A DNA stretch of 64,000 nucleotides from Ophiura sarsii. Lineage: Eukaryota; Echinodermata; Ophiuroidea; Amphilepidida; Ophiuridae. Made by a program: the position numbers and the translations under genes. A model generated the notes under the pieces. That model saw nothing but the letters and a program-made list of their open reading frames with translations, was not told the DNA's origin and ran no database searches. Location: positions 65,381,577 through 65,445,576 of the forward strand of contig CM069443.1 of NCBI GenBank assembly GCA_035610835.1. Direction: 5' to 3'. Positions 54,065-64,000 of the stretch are shown here, piece after piece (positions within the stretch are counted from its first letter, which is position 1; every line of letters starts with the position of its first letter).

Positions 54065-54125
54065 TTAACCTGTGAATTGACTTTATGAAAAATTAAAAAG
54101 ACTTAACTTTTAAGTACAATCCAGT

Positions 54126-56330
54126 CGCAATTATCACGCAATACCCTGCCATCTCGGTATCATTCAATATCACGCAACATTATTCTGTTAGTATTTGAAT
54201 GGGGTTTTTTTGCGGTTAGACCACCATATTGTCAAAAGGTGCATAGTCGGGATACAAATACAGTTGATATTACAACCCCAAAATACATTCAAACCGCAAA
54301 TATCACGCAACATTATTCTGTTAGTATTTGAATGGGGTTTTTTTGCGGCTAGACCACTATATTGTCAAAAAGTGCATAGTCGGGATACAATTACAGTTGA
54401 TATTACAACCCCAAAATACATTACAACCGCAACTTATCACGCAACATTATTCTGTTAGTTGTATTTGATTGGGTTTTTTTGCGGCTAGACCACTATATTG
54501 TCAAAAAGTGCATAGTCGGGATACAATTACAGTTGATATTACAACCCCAAAATACATTGAAACCGCAACTTATACACAACATTATTCTGTTAGTATTTGA
54601 ATGGTTTTTTTGCGGCTAGACCACCATATTGTCAAAAGGTGCATAGTCGGGATACAATTACAGTTGATACTACAACCCCAAAATACATTGAAACCGCAAC
54701 TTATACACAACATTATTCTGTTAGTGTTTGAATGTTTTTTTTGCGGCTAGACCACCATATTGTCAAAAGGTGCATAGTCGGGATACAATTACAGTTGATA
54801 CTACAACCCCAAAATACATTACAACCGCAACTTATACACAACATTATTCTGTTAGTATTTGAATGGGGGTTTTTTGCGGCTAGACCACTATATTGTCAAA
54901 AAGTGCATAGTCGGGATACAATTACAGTTGATATTACAACCCCAAAATACATTCCACCCGCATTTATACACAACATTATTCTGTTAGTATTTGAATGTTT
55001 TTTTTGCGGCTAGACCACCATATTGTCAAAAGGTGCATAGTCGGGATACAATTACAGTTGATACTACAACCCCAAAATACATTACAACCGCAACTTATAC
55101 ACAACATTATTCTGTTAGTATTTGAATGGTTTTTTTTGCGGCTAGACCACTATATTGTCAAAAAGTGCATAGTCGGGATACAATTACAGTTGATATCACA
55201 ACCCCAAAATACATTACAACCGCAACTTATACACAACATTATTCTGTTAGTATTTGAATGGTTTTTTTTGCGGCTAGACCACCATATTGTCAAAAGGTGC
55301 ATAGTCGGGATACAATTACAGTTGATACTACAACCCCAAAATACATTACAACCGCAACTTATACACAACATTATTCTGTTAGTATTTGAATGGGTTTTTT
55401 TTGCGGCTAGACCACTATATTGTCAAAAAGTGCATAGTCGGGATACAATTACAGTTGATATTACAACCCCAAAATACATTGAAACCGCAACTTATACACA
55501 ACATTATTCTGTTAGTATTTGAATGTTTTTTTTTGCGGCTAGACCACCATATTGTCAAAAGGTGCATAGTCGGGATACAATTACAGTTGATACTACAACC
55601 CCAAAATACATTACAACCGCAACTTATACACAACATTATTCTGTTAGTATTTGAATGTGTTTTTTGCGGCTAGACCACCATAGTGTCAAAAGGTGCATAG
55701 TCGGGACACAATTACAGTTGATATTACAACCCCAAAATACATTCCAACCGCAACTATATATACACAACATTATTCTGTTAGTATTTGAATGTGACGGGTT
55801 TTTTTGCGGCTAGACCACCATATATTGTCAAAAGGTGCATAGTCGGGATACAATTACAGTTGATATTACAACCCCAAAATACATTCCAACCGCAACTTAT
55901 CACACAACATTATTCTGTTAGTATTTGAATGGTTTTTTTGCGGCTAGACCACCACTATTGTCAAATGGTGCATAGTCGGGATACAATTACAGTTGATACT
56001 ACAACCCCAAAATACATTACAACCGCAACTTATACACAACATTATTCTGTTAGTTTTTATTTGAATGTTTTTTTGCGGCTAGACCACCATATTGTCAAAA
56101 GGTGCATAGTCGGGATACAATTACAGTTGTTATTACAACCCCAAAATACATTCCAACCGCAACTTATACACAACATTATTCTGTTAGTATTTGAATGGTT
56201 TTTTTGCGGCTGGACCACCATATTGTCAAAAGGTGCATAGTCGGGATACAATACAGTTGATATTACAACCCCAAAATACATTTGAACCGCAATCACGCAA
56301 CATTATTCTTATATAGTAGGCCTTGAATGT
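54126..56330. repeat. ~132-bp satellite array, about 16-17 monomers
   Basis: The marker ttctgttagt recurs at 54183, 54316, 54450, 54585, 54716, 54847, 54979, 55110, 55242, 55374, 55507, 55639, 55773, 55913, 56045 and 56179, a spacing of 131-135 bp with one of 140. A degenerate last monomer follows from 56306. Two monomer types differ at linked sites (ccaccatatt with aaaaggtgc, versus ccactatatt with aaaaagtgc) and alternate from about 54850 to 55640. The open frames over the array arise from the repeat and are not genes. Confidence 0.95.
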
Positions 56331-56430
56331 TTTATGTTTTTTTGCGGCTAGACCACCATATTATCAAAAAGTGCCGTCGGGGTGCAATTACAGTTGATAT
56401 TACACCCCACGCCCCCGAAATACACTCCAG

Positions 56431-57150
56431 CCGCATCAATTTTAGTATACCGTCATTGTGACAAACTCTCGGGATACTAATTAGGCCTACAGTTGATACG
56501 TCCGCCCTCAAAAAGTGCATTGGGATACAATTGACATATTCCCCAAACTTCCCAAGTACTCTAGCGGCCTCAATTTTCACGTCAAATAGGCCTACCGCTT
56601 TTCGCGCTATAATTTACTAGACAAACAAACATTGAGCTATCACTCAATTTATAACTTGTTTCATAAATCAAGTTTCGATAGCAATGACGTCCGTGTTCGC
56701 CTCCCCACTGCACCGGCTATTTGTTGGTTCGCAGCTGCGTTGAGATTTTTCTTTGTCATACGAAAGTGTTACAAAAAATATAACAGTCTGCAGGCGATAG
56801 CAAGCGAAGACTCATGGTCTTTTCTTGTGTTGTCGAAGCACATCTCCAGCGGTTCATTTAAAGTCTTTATTACGCAAAAAGGATATTATTCATTCTTACA
56901 CTAATTTGAATGACACGCGCCGTCGCGTCGTAGGTGATAAAAGACAAGGATTTTGACGTAACTTTCTCTATTACTAGTCTTGAGTCTTGCCCGGCGTTAA
57001 TTGATAAGCTTATTTGAGTTGGCTATCCCAATTTTATATAGTATTTTTATATCCGATGTATCGCTGCATTGTTTTACTTTAGTCTTTAGTAACCGTACAG
57101 TCACGAATTACCACACTCCACAGTCACAGTCCAACCAGCCAACTGACGCA
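56431..57150. other. Upstream region of the homeodomain-like gene
   Basis: No exon is recognised. The left part (to about 56580) resembles decayed satellite sequence. I see no clear TATA box; a transcription start was not located. Confidence 0.4.
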
Positions 57151-60100
57151 ATGGCTTCGTCTTCGTCATCCCTGAGCTCGGACACGAACAAAGATACAAA
57201 CAGGTATTTGAAACTGAAGTTGTTGCTAACACCAGGAGGTGTCGACACCTCCCTGGTCCCTGCTATACTCATGTACTAGACCCAACCAATGGTAGCTGTA
57301 CTAGACTAGTAATAGCATGATAGTATCGTTCATGCTTCACTATACTATTAGCCACAACACCCTATAGTCTATATAGACACACGATGTCGCGAAAATCACA
57401 TTTTGAAATCAAGATTTTCACATGACAAATATAATTGAAATCAATCAAAATGCACTCACATTTTGTTCTTAGAACTCTTTTACATTGAGTTCATTAATTT
57501 TGATCAAGCATCCTAAGTAAGTTTGGGGAAAATATTGAGGTGAAAAAACGGCAGTGCTGACACTCACTGAATTTCACGACGTTGTGAGTCTATGGCGAGT
57601 AGTGGTACCGTCACCGTGTATCAAAGATACAGGCAATGTCTGGCTAGACGTCCCGTAACTCCCCGCGTAACTCAAGTGCGCGTGCTCAAACCAATTAATG
57701 ATACGTTGTAGCCAGGGGTAGCACTGGCTCCCATTTGCATTTTTCAGGACCCTTTAAGGACTGCAAAAACTAAATTTAAGGGGTCCCCCAGAAATATAAG
57801 GGGTCCTGAAGTTTGAGCCTTTGAAAATGGTCAAACATTTTTTTAGAGACAAACAGTCGCTAACACAGATACGCACACTAGCGTAAGATCATGTAACTCA
57901 TATACCTATGTCGTGTCCATGTTAATCAGTAGAAGATACTTAGAATGTTTTGGAAATCGCTTGAAACTTTTGCGGAAGCAATTCAGAAGCGATTTAGTGT
58001 GTTTAACAACTTTTAAAAATACAGGATTTGCATTGTATTGATCTTTTACGGACATTAATAAATTTAAAATGTAGGCACAGGATGGAGATTGACAATTTTC
58101 AGAATGTCCACGTCCATACATCGTCAGATTTAAGGGGTTCCTTCCTTTATTTTCGATTGGGACCCGTTAGTGAAGTTCAATATGTAAACTTACGTGTCCA
58201 TTATGATCGTCCAACAAGAAAATAAGGGGTCCTAGGACGCGAGGACGCGCAAGAACGCGAGCCCTGTTGTAGCTATACGGTTTAGTCCGTACGGGACGTG
58301 AGGCAAGATATAGCCAAAATACACTTGCACTACGGTACCGATTGGGACTACCTGCTAACACTAAAACAGTAACACTGTAGTCTATAGTCGTCGTCAGAAT
58401 ACTTCAACACTTTTTAAAACCGCCAATGTGCGCGTCTAATTAATGAGCGTGTGGGCGGGGACATTCATGGCCCATAGATACGATCGCGGCCAATCGGATT
58501 ACAGGGGCCGCGACGCATCGGACTGCTCAAAGATGACGCTGTTCTACAACGCACTTCCGTGTTTACGCTGTACGCAGTAGTCACAGAAAAAAGTGCCAAA
58601 TTATTCTGACGACGACTATAGCAGTAGTACTAGCATGAGTCTAGGGCAGTTCTAGACCCAATGAATGGTGGCTATCATTCATATCATATGCTTCACTGTA
58701 CTACATGTAAGTACTAGTCTATAGTACTATAGCCACAACACCCTCTATAGACTCATGACGTCGCGAAAATCACATTTCGAAAATTAAGATTTTTACATCA
58801 AATATAATTGAAATCAATCAAAATGCACTCACATGTTGGTCTTAGTAATATATTGAGTTCATTAATTTTGATCAAGCATCCTCATTTTGGGGGAAATATT
58901 GAGGTGAAAAAACGGCAGTGCAGGCACTCATCATGAATTTCGCGACGTCGTGAATCTATGGAGGGTAGGGTAGCACATTGCACTACAGTAGCCTACCAAT
59001 TGGGACTAGGGTAGTTCCGTAATTAGGTAACCCATCAAATTGAAAAAAAAATGAAAATCGTCGAAATAACCCACTTTATGTATCATATCGAAGGTTATGG
59101 GTTGTTGTAGTTTTATGATATAATTTGGAATTTACCTAACATTCTTGGTTTGGCTGATTTTAAGGTTGTTATGGAAGTACAGGGCATATTTGAGTAGAAA
59201 TCACACCTGGCATGGAAGTGCAATAGTCCATGAATGAACTAAGGCAAGCATTACAAATTAATACAATCAATACAGCAATGATCATGTGTTGACTGTTGTG
59301 TATCATATAAAATAATTTCTTAAAATGACCAACATATTTAAGAATTATACTTTTTGGATTTAATTGGACACGATATAAATAGCTGATAGCATGTTGTTGG
59401 GTTTTATTCTCAACTTCACATCTCTACAACTAATCTCTTTTTATGCCTGCATGCGCACACTCGAATACATCAGTACGGTTAGCATTACATTTCAGTACAT
59501 TGCTATTCTTTTTGTTTTCAGAAGAATATCAGTTCCGAACAAAGCAATTTTAGAGGAGTATTGGTGCAGAGGGATGGTCAGCAGCTCACCTGGTACTACT
59601 GGAGGAAACTTGGTTTCAGAGGCTATGGAAAAGACTGGACTTACAAAGAAGACAGTACAGGTAACGTGAATGTTATCTTTAATTCATGAAACAAACTGTT
59701 GTCTTAGTCAGGGTTAGGCCAGATTTACTGACGGCAAACAAAGTGCAGTGGATCATGGCCAGAGGCCTGCTTAATATATTTTTAGGTTTTTTTAATGCAC
59801 TTCTGAGGGTTCCTGCCACATAATTTCTTATTTTAAGAGGCAGTTTTTAAACTGCCTTAAAATGCTTCTATCCATTTAAACAAAAAAATATAGTCCGTGT
59901 CGGCCAGCTTTTAGTGCTCAGGTCGGCTAGCACGAGTGCCGGCTACACCCGAGCGGTGCCGACCAGTGAGTCTAAGGGCGTGTTCTCACAGTACGAATGT
60001 GGACTCTACCTAGGTGTGAGTCTACATGGAAAACATTGATGTTGCATTCTCATTGTGCGATAAAATACATCAAAATACCGATGTGGTATCGAGTCCACTT

Positions 60101-63100
60101 ACCTGGATGTTACTTGTTTACAAGTTTAAGCGAGCATGACATTTGGCCGTGTGAAATTGCATTTTGAAGCGCGCGACTGACAGCGGTGCAGTGTGACGCA
60201 GAGCAATGGCTTGTTATTGTGGAACAAGTGGTACGAGTCCACATACGATAATGTAAACACGTTCTCACTAGCGATTTTGATACCACGTCCTAGACCTGTG
60301 CGAGATTACCTCTTCGAGTAGGATTCGACCCTACATCGTGGATGTAGTGTCGAACCCCCTTATTGCGCATTCCCACTAGGCTTGGAAGTAGACTCGATGT
60401 AGCATCGAGTCCACGTCCTGGTACCAAACAGCCACAGTGGAGCGCGCCTTAGTATAACCGAATGCCCATTATTGTCACATTCTATTGGACCGCTTTGCCA
60501 TGTATGTTTGAAATGTATGGATATATTTTTAGTATAACCTACATGTAAGGCCCATTATTGTCACATTCAATCGGACCGCTTTGCCGTGTATGTTTGAAAT
60601 GTATGGATACGTTCTTATTGGGCCACACCATTTTCATTGACTTGTGTATAAATTTGGACTAAAATTTACTAATTGTGTTGGTACCAACAGTTGATAACTT
60701 GACTGGGGGATCTCGAGCCTTGTGGTTGGAAACGCTAGGGTAAAAAATTGTTGTTTTAAGACATTTAAAGTCTTTCAACAGATAACATGCACTGAAATAT
60801 ACATGTATAGGTTGTCTGAGCATTTCCTTTGACTTTAGGGAACCAGTATTACAGTGTTATGATTTGTGATTTTATTTTATTTTATTCAGCATATTATCAC
60901 ATTATACAAAAATAGGATTGCACGGAATACAAATATAAAAACTCTATTAGAACTACAAATATACATTCATTTATACATCAAAACATTTAAATGATAACAT
61001 GCCAAGGATAACCCTTTAAGCTAAAAGAAACTTATTTCCAAAGGGGTCCTTATATTACAATTAAGAAAAGGTATGACCCTACATAATATACTATAAAAAC
61101 ACCACACTCACTATGAGTAAGCTACATCATATGTATGAAATGTATGGATATATTTATTATCTATGAGTAATTAACTATGAGTAAGCTACATCATATATTA
61201 ATCAGCCTAGTTGTAAGTCTTCTGGATTAGAAACTTTGTCCAAGAGAAAAATAAACTGAAAGCAAAAGTCTGAGTCCGAGTCTGGAATCGAGTACTCCAT
61301 CACTGATCCATTTTGTTAATTATAACACACTAATCCATTCATTTTTTCCTTTCTTTTCTTCCTAAAAAAAAAGAATTTTATAGGTGGCAAAAGGAAAAAA
61401 ACCCAACTGGACAGTGGTCTAAAAAAAAGGACAAAGCCCTTTAAACTCTCAACTGCCATGAAAACAAAACAGCCGACGGAGAAGCAGCGCTTGTATGCAA
61501 CTTTTCAAAGTCAGTACATGCAAGGCAGAGGTATGTAGTCTTTAGTGATTTCATAAATCAATTGTATTTACTAATTATATATTGACATGCACAAGACACC
61601 TCTTTAATAGTTTGATCAGTTCCAAATTGGCGAAGCCTCCTTACAGCAGTGAATACAGAAGAATGCTGGAGCGCATGATGGCAATCAGTGTGCGTTGCTC
61701 CATATAAGCCTAACATGTGCGACGTGCGTGTGTAGCCATAATTGCATGCATACGCTTGGATTACTTTTGCGTGCATGGGAATACAAAGATTACAAACCGA
61801 ATATATCTCGCCAATTTGGAACTATATAATATATACCAAAAATGCAGAAGTGCATGCAATTATGGGTGGGTGTGGGTGGGGGTGTGTTTGTGTGAATGTG
61901 CACTAATTGCGTGTGGACACATTGTCTTGAGAACCCTTATACGAGTTATAGTGCCATAAGTATGCTGCTTGGTCAGTTACAAGTTCACAACATGGTGATA
62001 TTTTCAACAAACTCTAAAGGCTAAATAAGTAGATTCATAGATTAGTTCATGCTATTCATCATGAAAACACCACTGTTGACCTCTGGACCTTGACAACCAT
62101 TTTATGGTGATGCCAGTTGAGTAATATTTGGCAACTATCTATAAGTTCTTGGTTGAAAATCCCCATATTAGATGTGTATTTAAAAGGAAGTGTCTGTTTT
62201 TGTTTATTGTTTTTTTTTTGTCTGAGCATCTGGTTAGCTGTATACATCCAAACGAAATATTTGTTTGTTTTAAGGTGATGAAGATAAATCATTGATGCTG
62301 AAAACAATGAATGAAGAATGGCGGGCTAAGAAGACCGACCCTGATTATCTCAAGGAATTAAAAAGAACAATGGAGGAATCAAGTAACTGTACAACAGCAA
62401 TGACAGCAAGACAAAAGCAGGCAGCAGTGCGACAGATTACCTTGGAAATTGCAAAGGTGGTAAGTACTGATACAAGTACAACCTACGGGTAAACAAAGTA
62501 GAGGCTACTTTGAAATGTGTGTCTGTATCATAGAAATAAATATTGTAGCTTTATCATTTGCACAGTGCATTACAGAATAATGGTTGTACAATATTTCATT
62601 TTTCAAGTGATGTAACCAAACTAATTTCTGTTCAAATAAAATGTAGACATAATGTTCCATACCTTCAGATAACCCTTGCCACTGCACCATTCTCCACGCG
62701 TGTGCTTTGGCTCAATTACGTCACCTACCACAGGCATGTGGGCACGAAGTTGCTGCCCGCATACATCCTAGAGAGTTAGCTCAGTCGATAGCTTGTGTAA
62801 ACAAAAAATGTATCACATACTCATAGTATGAATGTAAAGAGGTGGAGCCAGACAATCCTGTGCTTTTTGAGCGATATGGCCAATGCAATACATAATGTTG
62901 CTGCTTGGAGATTATAGCACCTCCTCCACATTGATTCTATTACCTTCTCCCCAGCATTGGAGATTGCTGATGCCCATACAAATGCTGCTAGAAGTTCCTT
63001 ACTCAAGAGAAGTCTTTGACCGTAACAGGATTTGAACCAACATCCTTTGTATTGTGAGCCTGGTCTACTCTGCTGCATGAGCCTTCAACATTGCATGCTC

Positions 63101-64000
63101 TTTATAAGCACATGGATGTTTACATTTAAAGCTGAAGTTTTGTTCGGCACTCGGGTCTGGGCAGAGGTAGCATTACATTTGTAGAGGGTGTCATTTTATC
63201 TTAGACAGTCATTTTAACACCATGAGGTTGTTACGAGGGTCATTTTTATCTAATAGTATGGCTGATATGTAACTTTTACAATTTTGTTGCATCCTGAAGT
63301 CTAATGCTTCAATGGGCATTTAAAAGCTAGTATGTAAAGTATTTATCTTTATTCTTTTTCTTTTCTTTAAGTGCAAATACATGAACGACACATTGGAGTA
63401 TGAAACAATGTTTGCGGCCTGCCACATGGACCATGGGACGGCGATGACAGGGTCACATGCAGGTGTTGGGCACATGGTAAAAGACGACAAAAGAGTCATG
63501 CGAGAATTCCAATTTGGTGTTGGGCGGCAAGGTGTGTATCAGTATTTGGAAATAGGTTATAAATCACAAGGCAATTGAAGATCATTCTTGAAAATATTAT
63601 AGTGCTACACTTAGCATGCTTAGGCCAAAACACCAAACTTTGTCTCAGCACCTTTTAGCTAAAAAGCTCTGTACTGTGCTTTTCTTTTTACAAAATGAGC
63701 TATGTCCTATGCACCTCTTTTTTGTACATAAGAAGAATCTAGTAAATAGTTTTGCTTTTGCCTTTTCTAATAAAGTAATCAGACATGATCAATGCACATT
63801 ATACACTTGTGTTCTCTTTATCTCTTAAATTCACACGTTACATGTGTGTTCTCAGTCACAAAGTTGCCGAGTATCGCCGAAACAAACTGGCAAAAGGAAG
63901 AAAACAAAATAATAAAAAATTGCCGCCGCGTGTAGTGCTATGCACGAAATCTAATTTTAAAAGCAATGCATCCGGGCTGCTGAGACAAAGTATTTACTTT
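57151..64000 (+). CDS. Atypical homeodomain-like protein, 5' part (partial, runs off the window)
   Basis: Exons: 57151-57203, 59522-59660, 61374-61530, 62275-62459, 63372-63531 and probably 63864-64000. All phases agree. The ATG has G at -3 and +4 and starts MASSSSSLSSDTN. Exons 2 and 3 join to give ILEEYWCRGMVSSS, LVSEAMEKTGLTKKTVQ and NFIGGKRKKTQL. These align with homeodomain helices 1, 2 and 3 (V47, K/R52-55), but the usual W48 is F and the DNA-contacting N51 is G. The join of the two exons falls inside helix 3. Later exons encode a charged helical region (WRAKKTDPDYLKELKRTMEE), then CKYMNDTLEYETMFAACHM and GSHAGVGHMVKDDKRVMREF, which I do not recognise. A nuclear DNA- or protein-binding role is inferred from the fold only. 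Confidence 0.6.
57369..57595. mobile_element. TIR MITE, family T copy 1
   Basis: tatagacacacgatgtcgcg on the left is mirrored by cacgacgttgtgagtctatg on the right. A second copy with better ends lies at 58740-58965. Similarity extends some 90 bp upstream of both copies, so either the element is longer or a segment was duplicated. It lies in intron 1 of the homeodomain-like gene. Confidence 0.65.
57632..58316. mobile_element. MITE family Q, second copy, split by a hAT insertion
   Basis: The left half (aggcaatgtc to gttgtagc, 57632-57712) and right half (gttgtagctatacgg to caagatatagcc, 58266-58316) correspond to the uninterrupted element at 8723-8833. The break is exactly at the hAT element 57713-58265. 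Confidence 0.8.
57713..58265. mobile_element. hAT-type MITE nested in MITE family Q
   Basis: It begins caggggtagcactggc and ends gaacgcgagccct(g). The octamer gttgtagc occurs on both sides (57705-57712 and 58266-58273), while the empty site at 8.8 kb has it once. If the final G belongs to the element, the duplication is 7 bp. The interior has repeated aaggggtcc motifs and no gene. Confidence 0.85.
58430..58570. promoter_or_regulatory. Possible GC-rich promoter-like segment
   Basis: In an AT-rich neighbourhood this segment carries a GC box-like gtgggcgggg, a CCAAT box (ggccaatcgg) and several CpGs. It could be an alternative promoter in intron 1 of the homeodomain-like gene. The call rests on motif content alone. 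Confidence 0.25.
58740..58965. mobile_element. TIR MITE, family T copy 2
   Basis: accctctatagactcatgac mirrors tgaatctatggagggt with the shared inner palindrome gacgtcgcgaaa/ttcgcgacgtc. Same family as 57369-57595. Confidence 0.7.
59025..59345 (+). repeat. Dispersed ~300-bp repeat, copy 2 (copy 1 at 52045-52370)
   Basis: Direct, diverged copy of 52045-52370. It lies just upstream of exon 2 of the homeodomain-like gene. Confidence 0.75.
59522..59660 (+). CDS. Homeodomain-like gene exon 2 (helices 1-2)
   Basis: Acceptor ttgttttcag, donor gtaacg. It encodes RISVPNKAILEEYWCRGMV and the helix-2 segment LVSEAMEKTGLTKKTVQ. It starts by completing an Arg codon begun in exon 1 and ends in phase 0. 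Confidence 0.65.
59972..60452. mobile_element. TIR element, ctaagggcgtgttc ends (PIF/Harbinger-like)
   Basis: ctaagggcgtgttctcacag on the left and ctgtggctc-type complement ending cgcgccttag on the right form imperfect ~24-bp inverted ends. The interior repeats gtggactc/gagtccac motifs in both orientations. Superfamily by resemblance only. Confidence 0.5.
60453..60614. repeat. ~81-bp tandem duplication
   Basis: cccattattgtcacattc and the following gaccgctttgcc and gtttgaaatgtatggata occur twice, with small differences. Confidence 0.8.
61374..61530 (+). CDS. Homeodomain-like gene exon 3 (end of helix 3)
   Basis: A pyrimidine-rich tract precedes an aaaaaaaag acceptor. It encodes NFIGGKRKKTQLDSGLKKRT, a basic stretch that could serve as a nuclear localisation signal, and ends ATFQSQYMQGRG at a gtatgt donor. 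Confidence 0.6.
62275..62459 (+). CDS. Homeodomain-like gene exon 4
   Basis: Acceptor gttttaag, donor gtaagt (62460). It encodes GDEDKSLMLKTMNEEWRAKK and RQKQAAVRQITLEIAKV, a charged alpha-helical segment of unknown function. Confidence 0.65.
62830..63085 (-). mobile_element. tRNA-derived SINE, family S (minus strand, diverged)
   Basis: On the minus strand: agcagagtagaccaggctca, then acaatacaaaggatgttggt and B box ggttcaaatcc, then a body with gagtaaggaactt. It shares the ctcacaatacaaagg head with the copy at 35251. It lies in intron 4 of the homeodomain-like gene. Confidence 0.65.
63372..63531 (+). CDS. Homeodomain-like gene exon 5
   Basis: Acceptor ttctttaag, donor gtgtgt. It encodes CKYMNDTLEYETMFAACHMD and a Gly/His-rich segment GSHAGVGHMVKDD. 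I do not recognise the domain. It ends in phase 1. Confidence 0.6.
63864..64000 (+). CDS. Possible exon 6 of the homeodomain-like gene, cut by the window edge
   Basis: The frame that continues exon 5 through an aaag acceptor at 63863 is open to the window end. It reads VAEYRRNKLAKGRKQNNKK and then LPPRVVLCTKSNF. The closer ctcag acceptor (63855) would put a stop in frame for this phase, so the assignment is tentative. Confidence 0.4.

Noticed and set aside
54195..55673. Open frames with repeated ARPLYCQKVHSRD-type peptides
   Set aside because: They are produced by the 132-bp satellite; the frame shifts whenever monomer length is not a multiple of 3.

Overview
The window is animal nuclear DNA, not prokaryotic. 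Genes are split into short exons with GT-AG introns in matching phases, the base composition is AT-rich, and the intergenic DNA is packed with short inverted-repeat transposons, tRNA-derived SINEs, LINE fragments, satellites and homopolymer runs. Modular extracellular domains (HYR, kringle), an intron-rich KDZ-type transposase gene and the repeat style suggest a marine invertebrate deuterostome such as an echinoderm or hemichordate. That placement is an inference.

Layout: (1) 1-1.3 kb holds the last two exons of a plus-strand HYR-kringle protein. (2) 1.4-12 kb is a repeat landscape: MITEs, a 1.9 kb foldback with ~600 bp arms, a (TCAA)40 microsatellite, a trimeric higher-order tandem repeat, and a hAT-type MITE with a perfect 8-bp target duplication. 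(3) 12.2-14.9 kb holds three phase-compatible exons of a proteinase K-like subtilase (signal peptide, I9 propeptide, start of the mature enzyme); no catalytic exons are visible downstream. (4) 15-23 kb has no recognisable protein gene but several TIR elements, one of 1.17 kb with a 9-bp target duplication. (5) 23.8-47.9 kb is the main gene: a 17-exon open reading frame of about 885 codons encoding a complete KDZ (Kyakuja-Dileera-Zisupton) transposase-like protein with an N-terminal CxC zinc cluster, the catalytic D/D/E blocks and an acidic C-terminal tail. Its introns contain MITEs, SINEs and a LINE end. (6) 48-54 kb is a decayed LINE plus repeats. (7) 54.1-56.3 kb is a ~132 bp satellite array of about 16 copies. 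(8) 57.1 kb to the right edge is the 5' part of a second plus-strand gene coding for an atypical homeodomain-like helix-turn-helix; it runs out of the window. A hAT element nested inside an older MITE lies in its first intron.

The genes do not form an evident pathway. The strongest biological objects are the apparently intact, intron-rich KDZ gene, the adjacent uncharacterised homeodomain-like gene, and the mobile-element families, whose insertion sites can be read from the sequence. Splice sites were assigned by eye from GT-AG signals, phase and family motifs. No similarity search was run, so family names for MITEs rest on TIR and TSD features only.
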